Below, in pieces: positions 1-9,640 of a stretch of 33,711 nt of DNA; position 1 is the first letter of the stretch, and the number at the start of each line of letters is the position of its first letter. The stretch lies in NCBI GenBank assembly GCA_025331435.1, contig JAIWNI010000175.1, forward strand, positions 1-33,711, read 5' to 3'. This DNA is from Choanephora cucurbitarum. Lineage: Eukaryota > Mucoromycota > Mucoromycetes > Mucorales > Choanephoraceae. The translations under genes and the position numbers were made by a program. Under the pieces are notes generated by a model. The model did not search any database. It was not told the DNA's origin and saw nothing but the letters and a program-made list of their open reading frames with translations.

Positions 1-1
1 A

Positions 2-1093
2 AGTCCACAACGAAATAGATTGCTTGTCGTGGTGCCCACTCAACTACAAGAACAAATGGTTCAAATCTATCATGAGTCCCCGTTTGGTGGTCATTTTGGT
101 GCAACCAAGACTAAGAACAAAATTCTACTACATGGGTTATGGTGGTCTGGATTAGAAGAAGATGTACTCAGATTTTGCAAGAGATGTGAACATTGTCAAA
201 GAGTTAAAGGTAGCAAACCGCGTACGGTGCCAGAAGGGAACACAACAGGCAATGCCCCTTTCCAACGCGTAGCCCTTGACTTCTGGGGACCGCTGCCTGA
301 AGACACAAATCAAGCTAAGTACATCCTGGTGGCCATCGACACCTTTACCAGATATGTTGAGCTGTATCCTGCAAAGACAACCAGTCAAGAAGAACTTGCA
401 AAAATCTTCTTTACTAAGTACGTGTTGAGACATGGTGTGCCGAAGGAGATCTTATCTGACAACGGTCCGCCTTTTGGAAGTCTTTTTTACACTCAAGTAA
501 CCAAGATGATTGGCGCTAATAATCTGTTCACACCAGCGTACCATCCACAGTCCAATGGGGTAGTAGAGCGATTTATGAGTACATTGAGACGTATGATTCT
601 TACATATGCAGAACAACAAACGATCAACCGGCAATGGTCAAGTCACTTACGCATGATTCAATCTGTATACAACACAACCGTACACTCTGCTACAAATTAC
701 ACTCCCTTCTTTTTGGCACATGGCCGCGATCCTAGAACACCATTGGTATTGATTGATAGCAACAAATTATTTGATTATTACCAATCTCCAAGTCAAGAAT
801 TTGTACTAGAAACTCAAGCAAGACTGAATATCGCTTTCGATATTGTTGATGCAAATAAAGAAGGACCAAGAGTGAAGAAGCCAAATTACTTTCAAGAAGG
901 TGATCAAGTTCTACTATTTGATCAATCGTTGTCAACTAAGGGCAAACCAAGAAAGCTCAAGTTTGATTGGATTGGTCCGTTTGTTGTAGAAAAGATTAAA
1001 TCCAAGTCAACAGTGGATTTAAGAAGCCAAGACAAAAACAAACAAGTCATCAATGTGCACATAACCAGAATCAAACCTTTTTATTCCAAATAA
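2..1093 (+). CDS. Ty3/gypsy integrase, C-terminal part of pol (5' truncated by window)
   Basis: The frame is open from base 2, so this is the end of a longer pol polyprotein, not a gene starting at base 20. Numbering from the TTG at base 20, an HHCC zinc-binding module is visible (His18, His25, Cys56, Cys59). The integrase core follows with Asp87 (ALDFWGPL), Asp147 (SDNGPP) and Glu183 (NGVVERF). There are 35 residues between the last two, the normal DD35E spacing. The C-terminal part carries the GPF-type beta-barrel segment (WIGPFVVEKI) seen in Ty3/gypsy integrases, and no chromodomain is evident. Integrase joins element cDNA to host DNA in the nucleus. No stop or frameshift is seen in these 357 codons, so this copy looks younger than the other two Ty3 copies in the window. 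The TAA stop lies at 1091-1093. Confidence 0.93.
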   Translation, partial: SPQRNRLLVVVPTQLQEQMVQIYHESPFGGHFGATKTKNKILLHGLWWSGLEEDVLRFCKRCEHCQRVKGSKPRTVPEGNTTGNAPFQRVALDFWGPLPEDTNQAKYILVAIDTFTRYVELYPAKTTSQEELAKIFFTKYVLRHGVPKEILSDNGPPFGSLFYTQVTKMIGANNLFTPAYHPQSNGVVERFMSTLRRMILTYAEQQTINRQWSSHLRMIQSVYNTTVHSATNYTPFFLAHGRDPRTPLVLIDSNKLFDYYQSPSQEFVLETQARLNIAFDIVDANKEGPRVKKPNYFQEGDQVLLFDQSLSTKGKPRKLKFDWIGPFVVEKIKSKSTVDLRSQDKNKQVINVHITRIKPFYSK

Positions 1094-1191
1094 CAAAACA
1101 TTATGCTCAAGCTTTTTTCACAAGTGGTTTTTAAAGCGAGGTTAAAATTCTTTTTTTTTTCTTTATTATATATCTTATCACAGCAGTGGGA

Positions 1192-1770
1192 TGTTAGGTT
1201 AAATAACATTCTGACTTTAAATATGAATGAAATCATCTTTTCATCTCCTATTAAAACGTTACACTCGCCCATCTTTGCAAAATATAACAAAAGAAGAAAG
1301 AACAGAAAAGATAATCAAAATAAAAATACAAGATACAGGAAGGAACAATGAACAAATGAATATAATAAAGATATAACTTGTAGCATTCTAGTTTAGACAA
1401 CTTGTACTTGAGCTACAGGTATTCTTGAACTTCAAAAACAATAAAAGACACACGGAAAACACTGTCATTGGCTACAACTGTTACCGGCTATTACTCCTAA
1501 AATATCTGAGTAATACAGATCAGACTTGCACCAAAAGACCGCTATTTAACCAGAACAACAGAGACAAGAAACCAAGCAACTACATCATATCCTCTCTAGG
1601 ATACATCCCTTTGAGACCAGTATAGAGTGCCAAAAAGCAAGATAGAAAAAATAGACTTACGTCAAAACATTGTCAGCTTCTTGGATAGAAGTGAGCTTAT
1701 AGATATAATCTGTAATACTGTAATACTGAGATATTAAAGAGATAAAGATCTATAATTTCTCTACATTACA
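1192..1770 (+). repeat. Possible 3' LTR of the upstream Ty3/gypsy element
   Basis: About 100 bases after the integrase stop there is a purine-rich GCAGTGGGA followed directly by TGTTAGG, the arrangement of a polypurine tract and an LTR start. A candidate end is CATTACA at 1770, giving TG...CA termini. The 5' LTR lies outside the window, so neither end can be confirmed by a second copy. Part of this stretch (1305-1620) is also found at 18177-18491. Confidence 0.3.
1305..1620 (+). repeat. Dispersed direct repeat, copy 1 (second copy 18177-18491)
   Basis: About 316 bases match 18177-18491 in the same orientation at roughly nine bases in ten by eye, including the block GCACCAAAAGACCGCTATT. A third, more diverged relative containing CAGACTTGCACCAAAAGAC lies at about 17310-17350. 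No protein is apparent. Confidence 0.75.
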
Positions 1771-1975
1771 GTTCCTTTTATATGCTATCTAGAATTGTCC
1801 AGACCAGACCGATGCTGTCGCTTGGTCGGGCTATTGCTGTTGAACTTTGGTGCGAACTCACGCTTCTTGTTTATATTCCAGTTGCGTAGGAATACGAGAA
1901 TTTCTTCTGTATTGGCAAAATTCAAATTTACTTTGTTGCTAGGTACAAAGCTATTTGTTGCCATGACAACATGTC
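1771..1975. other. Non-coding stretch, nothing recognised
   Basis: AT-rich sequence between the possible LTR and the short ORF at 1976. It is open in one frame but resembles no known protein. Confidence 0.4.
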
Positions 1976-2103
1976 ATGCCTACAAATACTAGTAACGATG
2001 AGAACCAAGTTGATTTTGACTTTGTAGACACTAGTGAAATCCCGGTATTCATAAGAAGTTGGAATGTCAACAAAAAGAGGAAATTCAAGCCCAATGTAAA
2101 TAG
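1976..2103 (+). pseudogene. Short ORF split by Ty3/gypsy insertion (remainder 9018-9040)
   Basis: An ATG at 1976 opens about 42 codons that read like polar coding sequence (acidic start, then a basic KKRKFKPN run). The minus-strand Ty3 element enters at 2104. If the element and one ATAG duplicate are removed, the frame continues after 9021 for a few codons (NRPNK) to TGA at 9038-9040, about 48 codons in all. It could be a real small protein, an exon of a larger gene, or chance. I do not recognise it. Confidence 0.28.
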
Positions 2104-2456
2104 TGAAATATGTCGGAATTAGTGAATTTTGTTTGGGAAACAGCTTGAGATAGAAATTAATGTGCTTGAAGTCAACAACTTTCGTAATAATAATAGCAGC
2201 TTTTATTTAGTTAATATATGAAATAGTGAAGATAGATTTATGTTATATCAACTTACTTTTTCTAATTCTCTTAAGTGTTTTTAAGTTTCCCAAAGAGGAA
2301 AAAAAAGAAGTAGTTAAACAGATGCTATTTATAAGAAAAATGATATAAGTGTAACATAGATCCAGGACAAGTTGATCACAGAGTAACTGAATTGGGAAGG
2401 AAAGTAAAAGAGAGAAAAAAAAAGGGAAAAAGTGTGTCCTAATTCAACATCTTTCA
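2104..2456 (-). repeat. 3' LTR of the minus-strand Ty3/gypsy element
   Basis: 353 bp, matching 8667-9017 almost base for base. Differences are a 2-base length change in an A/G run near 2417-2425 and one base near 2441. Boundaries are fixed by the TGAAA/TTTCA termini and by the ATAG duplicate outside. Confidence 0.95.
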
Positions 2457-2470
2457 TTATTCCCCTACTG
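2457..2470 (-). other. Polypurine tract next to 3' LTR
   Basis: Read on the minus strand the sequence is AGTAGGGGAATAA directly before the LTR, a typical plus-strand primer site. It overlaps the pol stop codon (TAG, 2465-2467), so coding runs right up to the LTR. Confidence 0.7.
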
Positions 2471-5400
2471 GTCTTTGGAAATTTTCATTACTTGATCTTT
2501 CCTTTTGTTGAAATTTTTCAAATGGGCACCATTTACCGCACGCTTGAGTTTAACACCATTCTCATTGAGAGGAATATACGTAATCCTATCGAACTTGCCA
2601 ACCACGGTATACAACTTGTTTGAATATGATGAAGCAAGCTTATGTCTCTTGTTTGCCTTCGACCTAATCACTAATGATCCCACAAGGATAGGCTCTTGCT
2701 TACTCTCGTCTCTCATCATTCTTCCAGTAATTTTGTCTTCGTAAGCTAGATGTCTATCAAGTAACAGATACAATCTTTCCACACCCAACTTCAGGCTTAC
2801 TTCTTGTAATGGGTCCATAGAGAGCAAACGGGGTGCAGTACCAAACAGAGCTTCATAGGGTGAAATATGCAACTTCTTGTGAACCTTAGTACGGCATGCA
2901 TATAACATCGAGGGTAGCAACATATCCCAACTTCTGGCGCTATTATCAATCATCTTTCGAATTCCCCTTACATTTGTTCCATTGAGTTGCTCCACTTTCC
3001 CATTGGTTTGAGGATGATATGGGGCAGCAGATTGATGTTTGGCGTTCACATAATTCGCAAATTTCTCAATTTCTTCATTGGCGAAATGAGATCCATTATC
3101 GGTCAATATCTTGTATGGACCAAAAGCACAGAAGATTTCGTCGTACAAAAACTTAATGACCGTATCGGAATCTGCTTTTCTAACTGCCTTAGCCACTGGC
3201 CAATTAGTGTAATATCTGACTGCCATAGGTATATACTTATTCTTCTTTTGGCTTTCAGGGAAAGGGCCAACAAAGTCCACTGCAAAGCATTCAAATAGTC
3301 TATTAACAGGCACCGTTCCATCCAAAGGCAATTTAGCAGGTATATACGCATGTATCTGACAGGGTTTGCAAGTTTTCACATAATCACAAATCTCTTGATA
3401 TGCCTTCGGCCACCAGTAGTGTTTGTATAGTCTAGCCCACGTAGCTTCCTGACCGAAATGGCCATGACCATCATGTGTTACTTTGAGGATACTTTCCCGC
3501 TCACTAATCTTAGGGATCTTTACATATCTATCTGAAACCTTTCTGTATAATTCACCTTCATTATCTAAGTGATATTGTTGACTGAAGGATTTGAGACGTT
3601 CATCATCCAACATAGATTCGGCTGCCCTTTTGAGGATCTTGTATACAGTAACCAGCGAATCTTCATAGTCTGTATCTATAATAGGGTCAATCAACCGGGA
3701 ATTAAAAATTTAATTATCAGGAGCTTCCATATCTTTATATTCCTATACATTAGGCGGATATCTTGACATTATATCGGCTACGATATTTGACTAGCCCGCA
3801 ATATGAAAGACTTTAAAGTTAAACTCTTAGACAGCTACAATTCAGCGTTGCAATCGACTTCCGGGGTCAGACTTTGTGAATAAATATCTTACAGCCGTAC
3901 TGTCCGTATAGACTTCCAGTTCCTTGTCTAACACGTATCGACGTAACCTTAACAACAAAAACACTAAAGCAAGATATTCTTTTCAACCGTTGGATATTTC
4001 ATTTCCGCTGCTGTCAATTTTCTGGATAAGAAATAGATAGGACGGTCCTCCTGGATTTCTTAATCAAACTGCATTAAGACACCCCCTATTCCAACCTCAC
4101 TAAGATCAGTAAATATTTTGTAAATAGATTTCGGATCAGGGTACTTTAGTTGAGTAGCTTGAGCAATGAAGTCTTTCAGACACCGGAATGCGTGATCATG
4201 ATCTTCTGTCCAATTATATTCTACTCGCTTCTTCAATAAGTCATTAAGTGGGACTACTACATCACTAAAACAATTTACGTTCCTACGATAGAATTCTGCT
4301 AGAGAGACGAAGGCCCGAATATCAGTTTTGTTCTCTGGTTTAAGAAAATCTACGATCTTTTGAACATTGCTTGGGTTTGGCCTGATACCATCCTTAGAAA
4401 CAATAAAGCCTATGACCTCCACTTCATCCCGCGCAAACAAACGTTTCGAAGGCTTGACTACCATATTAACCTCACGTAATCTAGACAACACGGACCTGAG
4501 GTGTTCCAAATGATCATCAAAATTTTTGAATATACTGTTATGTCATCAATATACGTTGTAACAAAAGAATCAATGAAATCATTCATATCAAGGAAGATAG
4601 CACGCGAAAAGCAAGATGGACCGTTATCAATATCAAAAGACATTACTCGATAGGAATAACATCCCCAGGGAGTAGCCATTGTCAACTTAGGAATAGAGTC
4701 CTAATCTACTAATATTTGGTTGAATCCCTTTAATAAATCCATGGTTGAGAAAACCCTTGCTCCTTGATAAGCCTCCATTAGGTGGGTAATTGAGGGCAAT
4801 GGCCATGGGTCTCTTTTTGTGAAGGCATTGAGCTTTTGAAATTGTATAACAAGTCTTCTTTCTGATGTATTTTTCTTTCCGACATACATTGCAGGAAAAG
4901 CCCATCCTAAGGAAGAAGTACCATCCTTTCGTGGACTATGCATTGTAGGCAGTATTTGTCCATTCTGGAGCATCTGTGTAATCTCTTTCATGAAATCCTC
5001 AAGTTCAGAATGCAACATATGACGATTTTGTTTATTTAATATGGTTGAGTGGTTTTCAGTATCAACATGTAGTTTTACTAAATTTGTCTGCTTCAGATCG
5101 TTGTGATCTATACCGAAGACATCAAGGTATTCAAATAGCATATTTAACATCTTCTCCTTCTCTTTCTGATTCAGTGATATACACTCATTAACGCTTTCTT
5201 GGAGGATTTTTGCTTTATTTTGAGGAGAAGAAGGCGAATTTTCACACTGTTCAGCTGCGAAATCAATATCAGCACTCATTCCGTCTTCTACTAGAAATGA
5301 ATCAATAGGATCTTCGCAAGGGATAACCAGAAAGGATTTATAGCCGCTACTAGGGTGTTCATTGTCCGTTTCATCACCACTAGCACCATATTCTTCTTTT

Positions 5401-6332
5401 GTGGATTTAGCGTCTTCGAGAGGCAACTTCTCCATTCTTGTTCTGCCTCCTTCAAAGGATACCTTCAAGGGACTAAATCCTTCATCAGTACGGATAGTAA
5501 AATATGAGTTGTGATAATTTGCCATTACTCCTAACAGCTTGAGACTGTCACTTCCAAGAAGCACATCGTATGGTGGGTTCTCGAATACCGCAACTCGCAC
5601 TTGTAACACCACACCTTGCACCGAAACAACTAGTTCATTTACTTCTCCTAGTATGTTCGCGAAGGACCCGTTTGCCATACGTCTACCAGACAAGACTCCG
5701 TGTTTTAATAGATTTAGATTGAGTTCATCCGCAAGCTTTTTACTGATAATAGAGTAATGCGAGCCTGCATTAAGAATGGCATCTACTAGCACTTCACCTT
5801 CTACGATCGCTTCTACTCGTGGAGCACCGGTTCCTGCTTCATGATCTGATTGAAAACGACGTATTTTCCCATTTGATTTAGCATGATATACTTCCATGAC
5901 TTTAGTTTCTTGTTTGGGTCTACTTCTTCTCTTCGTTTTACGGAATAAATGCGTTCTTACACCAGGAATATACATCAGCTGGTCAAGTGACACCAAATAG
6001 TTCTTCTGTGCTAATATTTCATCCACATCAATTGCAGTTTTAGTAGTATTTACAGTTTGTACTTTATTAGTGTCTTCTGTAGTCTCTCCCCGTCTGTGCG
6101 TAGTTATTCTTGTTTTAAGTTCAATTTCCTTCTTAGATGGAGCCACTGCCTTCTCGGAATTTACTTTTTCAAGTTTCTTTTGTAACAATTTTTCTTTCAT
6201 TCCTGGAGGAATGGTGTCGTAGACTTTAGCCTTTTTATCGCTTCTTGTAATTCGATTATCTCTTTCTGAATCAGTACTCAGGTTTCTTTTGTCTACAACA
6301 TAGGTTTCAAGGGTACTTTTATTGGTTTTCAT
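2465..6332 (-). pseudogene. Ty3/gypsy pol (protease, RT, RNase H, integrase), broken
   Basis: Domains in order on the minus strand: retropepsin-like protease near 5770 (AILNAGSHYS, where the catalytic Asp of the usual D-S/T-G is Asn at 5769-5771, and a VLLGSDSLKLLG flap/ILG-type motif); RT fingers/palm (AFPAMYVGKKN, LVIQFQKLNA, STMDLLKGFNQI); the RT active site YIDD near 4535-4550; RNase H (FLSRKLTAAEMKYPT near 4000-4040); integrase with an HHCC finger and core TDNGSHF / NGKVEQLNG. Lesions: TAG at 4701-4703, a frameshift near 4515-4530, TAA near 4057, a one-base loss near 3975, and at least five stops between 3700 and 3870. The integrase stretch 2465-3694 is itself open. With the protease Asp lost and RT split, this copy cannot make a working pol on its own. 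Confidence 0.92.
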
Positions 6333-7093
6333 GACGAGGTAAGATTGTCTAGTATTCTTGTTCTGGTAATTAGGTCATTTCCAGAACGAATGGTATCCTA
6401 CTTGTCCTTTACAGACTTTGCAGGGACTGACACATGAATTAGCTAGGTGACCATTTTCTTGACAATCATAGCAGCGATTCTGAGAAGGGGCAGGCTTGTT
6501 ACCAGCATTGTTCTGATTTCTTTCAACTAATAAGGATAACTTTGAAAAGTTCTCAGCCAAGGTGTCCATCTTCCTTTCCATATCAGATTGTTTGTGATCA
6601 CCAATGTTAGAGTTGTTTACTTCTTTACGGGCAGCAAATCTTTGTCCTTCCTGGTCACGGATCACAGTGTGTTCCTCTTGCTTCTTGATTACATTATTGT
6701 CATCTTTTTCAACTCTTTTTATGGTAAACTTCTCCTGATATGGTTGTTCTTCCTCTTGTTCGTCTTCTTCAATTGCTATGACCTAAGCTTCTTTGAGAGT
6801 TTTAGGTACAATTTGTTTTACAATGAGCTTGAGAGTGTGTGGAATAAGACCGTTGATGAACGTATCCTTGAGTGCGGTAGCGTTTATTTCTTGCCACTCC
6901 TTAGTCTTCCTTCTGTTTCTCTCATACTTAGCGTGTAAGACATTAAATTTTTCAACATAGTTGCGAATTGGTTCACCATTCTGTCTCTTGATAGCCATTA
7001 GTTGCGCCATCACAACATTCATATTAACCTTAACAATTTGAAAACGTTCGATGAATTTTTCCTCAAATTCCTTCCAGTCTTCAAAGTCATATA

Positions 7094-8414
7094 CATTCAC
7101 ACCGAATAAATCTACATACGGCTGATATTTTATAGGAATTTTGAATATACTTTTCGTTACTTTTCTTTATAAAACTACATATGCCTCCTCGAAACCAACA
7201 AAAAATAAACAGTGGAACCGCTTCCGAGAATGCCAAGCGTGGCGAGAAACTAGAAGAGCATGTTTTGTGGGGCATTTATTATCTCAGAAAAGCAAATCTT
7301 TCCATGCAAAAGATTGCAGTCGTTGTTGAGCTCAGTAAAGCAACTGTGCAGACTGTGTTGAACCGTGTCGATCAAACTGGTACACCTATTGGTCGTAGTA
7401 GCCCTGGAAGACGCAAGAAGTCTTAAATTGATTACAAGACGCAATCCGCTTGCCTCATATACTCAAGTTAATATGGAAACAAAGGCAAGTGGAATTGTCA
7501 TCCATCGAGATACTTTAATCAAGTATTTAAAGGATTTGGGCTTTGTTTCCTACTTCGCGGCACACAAGCCAAAGCTGTCAGAAGAAAATAGGTTGAAAAG
7601 ACTTCGTTGGGCTAAGGAAAGGGTTAACTAGACAAAGGATGACTGGAGACGTGTAGTTTGGTCGGATGAATCACGGTTCACTGTCGAGGGCTACCGTGGA
7701 GGAGCCAGAGTGGTTCGCAAGGCCGGGGAGAGGTACCAAGCTGATCATGTTGTCTCCACAACAAAGTGGGGTAAAGGCAGTGTCATGATCTGGGGCTGTT
7801 TTTGGGCAGGTGGTTTTGGTCCTTTGGCCTTTGTTGATAGCTCCGTAGATCAGGATGCCTACATCAACATTTTGGCCAAAAAATTCATGCCATGGTTCAT
7901 TGATTTGAACCAGAAGGAGGACCAAGACTTCATATTACAAGAAGACGGTGCCACATGCCACACAGGTAAGTATGCGACGTGGTGGAAGGACTCACACCAA
8001 ATCAACCGCTTTGACTTCTGGCCTCCACAAAGCCCAGATCTCAACCCGATTGAGCTTCTGTGGAGCTCTCTCGATAAGCTCATCGAAGAGAGAAGGCCCA
8101 ACATCAGTAATGCTAATCAGCTGAAGGTTGCCTTAGAAGAAAGTTGGGGTAAGATCAGCCATGAGCTTGCAGAACGCGTAGTTGGTAGTATGCCCGATCG
8201 CTGTAAGGCAGTTATAGAAGTCAATGGCGGCCCGACAAAGTATTAAAAAATATTTTTTTACATTTTCCGAAACGCCAAGAGTTGAACTACATTTTGACCA
8301 TTTTTGAGAGTATGAGGTCCGCTTAAAAGTTTCCAATGCTTATTACAACACATGTCATATGTATCGGTTGTTCAAATATATAAAAATCGTACGTAGATTT
8401 ATTCGGTGTGACTG
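7094..8414 (+). mobile_element. Tc1/mariner DNA transposon (1321 bp) nested in Ty3 gag
   Basis: Flanked on both sides by TA (7092-7093 and 8415-8416), the universal Tc1/mariner target. The ends are inverted repeats sharing TCACACCGAATAAATCTAC: left 7094-7120, right 8388-8414, about 25 of 27 bases matching, starting CATT on the left and CAGT on the right. It contains one transposase gene on the + strand, opposite to the host retrotransposon. The insertion length plus TA is 1323 bases, so excision restores the gag frame. It inserted after the Ty3 element did. Confidence 0.95.
7181..8246 (+). pseudogene. Tc1/mariner transposase, frameshifted and with one nonsense codon
   Basis: Starts at ATG 7181. 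An N-terminal helix-turn-helix (LSMQKIAVVVELSKATVQTVL) should bind the terminal repeats. The catalytic triad is Asp at 7665-7667 (WSDESRF), Asp at 7944-7946 (LQEDGATCH) and Glu at 8052-8054 (QSPDLNPIELLW). There are 35 residues between the second Asp and Glu, one more than the common Tc1 DD34E. A frameshift lies near 7405-7425, where the reading moves to the frame holding LITRRNPLASYTQV, and a TAG sits at 7629-7631 where most relatives have Trp. The final stop is TAA, 8244-8246. Length is about 355 codons, normal for Tc1. Lesions are few, so this copy is inactive but fairly recent. Confidence 0.93.
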
Positions 8415-8666
8415 TAGATACAGCCATTTAGAGGCAATGATAGGATTGATATAACCAGAAACTATTTTCAACTTGTTTTCATCAGGGATCTTCAGTAAAT
8501 CCATGTTCGCTTCAAAAGTTTTTAACCATTGAGAGGGTTCCATATTTTCGTCGAAATTTGGCACTCGAACCACATTGCTCGTCATTAGGTGACTTAAGGA
8601 TTCGTTTGGAGCCATATAGATGAATTTTCTTCAGACTTCAGAGGAACCAGTGAATTAGAAAAACAA

Positions 8667-9017
8667 TGAAATATGTCGGAATTAGTGAATTTTGTTTGGG
8701 AAACAGCTTGAGATAGAAATTAATGTGCTTGAAGTCAACAACTTTCGTAATAATAATAGCAGCTTTTATTTAGTTAATATATGAAATAGTGAAGATAGAT
8801 TTATGTTATATCAACTTACTTTTTCTAATTCTCTTAAGTGTTTTTAAGTTTCCCAAAGAGGAAAAAAAAGAAGTAGTTAAACAGATGCTATTTATAAGAA
8901 AAATGATATAAGTGTAACATAGATCCAGGACAAGTTGATCACAGAGTAACTGAATTGGGAAGGAAAGTAAAAGAGAGAAAAAAAAAGAAAAAGTGTGTCC
9001 TAGTTCAACATCTTTCA
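8667..9017 (-). repeat. 5' LTR of the minus-strand Ty3/gypsy element, with TATA box
   Basis: 351 bp. On the minus strand it contains TATAAATAG (8888-8896), a good candidate core promoter for element transcription toward gag. The same box is present in the other LTR. A candidate primer-binding start (TGGTTCC, about 17 bases past the LTR) was seen but not matched to a tRNA. Confidence 0.93.
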
Positions 9018-9040
9018 ATAGCAATAGACCTAACAAATGA

Positions 9041-9429
9041 CAACGCCTACCGGAGCCTGAAAAATAAAAATTTTTACAAGATTCATTTCAATTACAATAA
9101 AAATCATCGTTCCTTTTGTATTGATCACAAATATACCTGAATAGTCTTCTTAAATTTTAAAGTTATTTCAAGCGTATTTTGACAGTTTCCGTAAGCTTAT
9201 ACATATCAACGAAGTCGACAAACATTGATACGTTTTCACGCTGTAGTCGTGAAGGACTGAGGCCTGATTAGCCAGTATAGCTTTATTGATGCTCTGTATT
9301 TTGATTCTTAGATATAAGAATAAATTTATAGGAAAGAAATCCTCTTTTTTATTATTTTAAATTAATACTACTCTTATACTTCTGTCGACGTCAGCACTAA
9401 ATCACGTGACTTCACACTACACGCAATTT
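9041..9429. other. Intergenic, nothing recognised
   Basis: AT-rich, with stops in all frames. No repeat or RNA gene seen. Confidence 0.5.
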
Positions 9430-9626
9430 GGTGTGTATGAGATGTCTGTTAGACGTAGGTTAGACGGTCTCATCACCGTCTAATACACAGTGCGTAAAAA
9501 AAACAAACCACCGTCTAATACAAAATGTGGATGAGACGTTCTCATACCGTCTCATCCACATTGTGCGTTAGATACAAGCTACCGTCTAATACACATTCTC
9601 ATTCTGTGGATGAGACGTCTCATACC
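9430..9626. repeat. Cluster of short inverted motifs (ACCGTCTMATMCACA family)
   Basis: About ten copies of a 15-base motif in both orientations. One form is ACCGTCTAATACACA (e.g. 9475-9489, 9581-9595) and the other ACCGTCTCATCCACA (e.g. 9546-9560, reversed at 9525-9538 and 9605-9618). They pair into hairpins: a 9-bp stem 9460-9468/9475-9483 and a perfect 15-bp stem 9524-9538/9548-9562, plus the 14-base palindrome ATGAGACGTCTCAT at 9610-9623. The second form recurs as a hairpin at 16270-16306. Dense two-way motifs like this are typical of the subterminal regions of some DNA transposons. Confidence 0.8.
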
Positions 9627-9640
9627 TTTTGATGATTCGC

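Larger units (their letters stand above)
6375..8615 (-). pseudogene. Ty3/gypsy gag, interrupted by a Tc1 element and stop codons
   Basis: The ATG at 8613-8615 lies 51 bases after the 5' LTR. Gag is split by a Tc1/mariner element: the N-terminal part is 8417-8615 (FDENMEPSQWLKTFEANMD) and the rest is 6375-7091. Removing Tc1 and one TA rejoins the two in frame. The retrotransposon gag core (WKEFEEKFIERFQ, RNYVEKFNVL) is followed by TAG at 6781-6783, an acidic linker, and a zinc knuckle CYDCQENGHLANSC (CX2CX4HX4C). A second, unfinished knuckle CKVCKGQVGYHSFWK ends at TGA 6375-6377. The same frame continues beyond that TGA into pol. Gag forms the particle and binds element RNA. Confidence 0.88.
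2104..9017 (-). mobile_element. Complete Ty3/gypsy LTR retrotransposon, decayed, 6914 bp, containing a Tc1 insertion
   Basis: Two near-identical LTRs (2104-2456 and 8667-9017) begin TGAAATATGTC and end CATCTTTCA, with short inverted termini TGAAA/TTTCA. The flanks carry the same 4 bases, ATAG, at 2100-2103 and 9018-9021, which marks a target-site duplication. Coding order on the minus strand is gag, protease, reverse transcriptase, RNase H, integrase, which is the Ty3/gypsy order. Gag and pol lie in one frame from ATG 8613-8615, interrupted by a 1323-bp insertion (Tc1 plus TA, a multiple of three), several stops and two frameshifts. The LTRs differ by only a few bases and a short A-run indel. 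Insertion was therefore not very ancient, although the body carries many coding lesions. Confidence 0.95.

Noticed and set aside
1103..1625. Two plus-strand ORFs downstream of the integrase
   Set aside because: They lie in repeat/LTR-like DNA that recurs at 18.2 kb with different frame breaks, so they are not conserved as protein.
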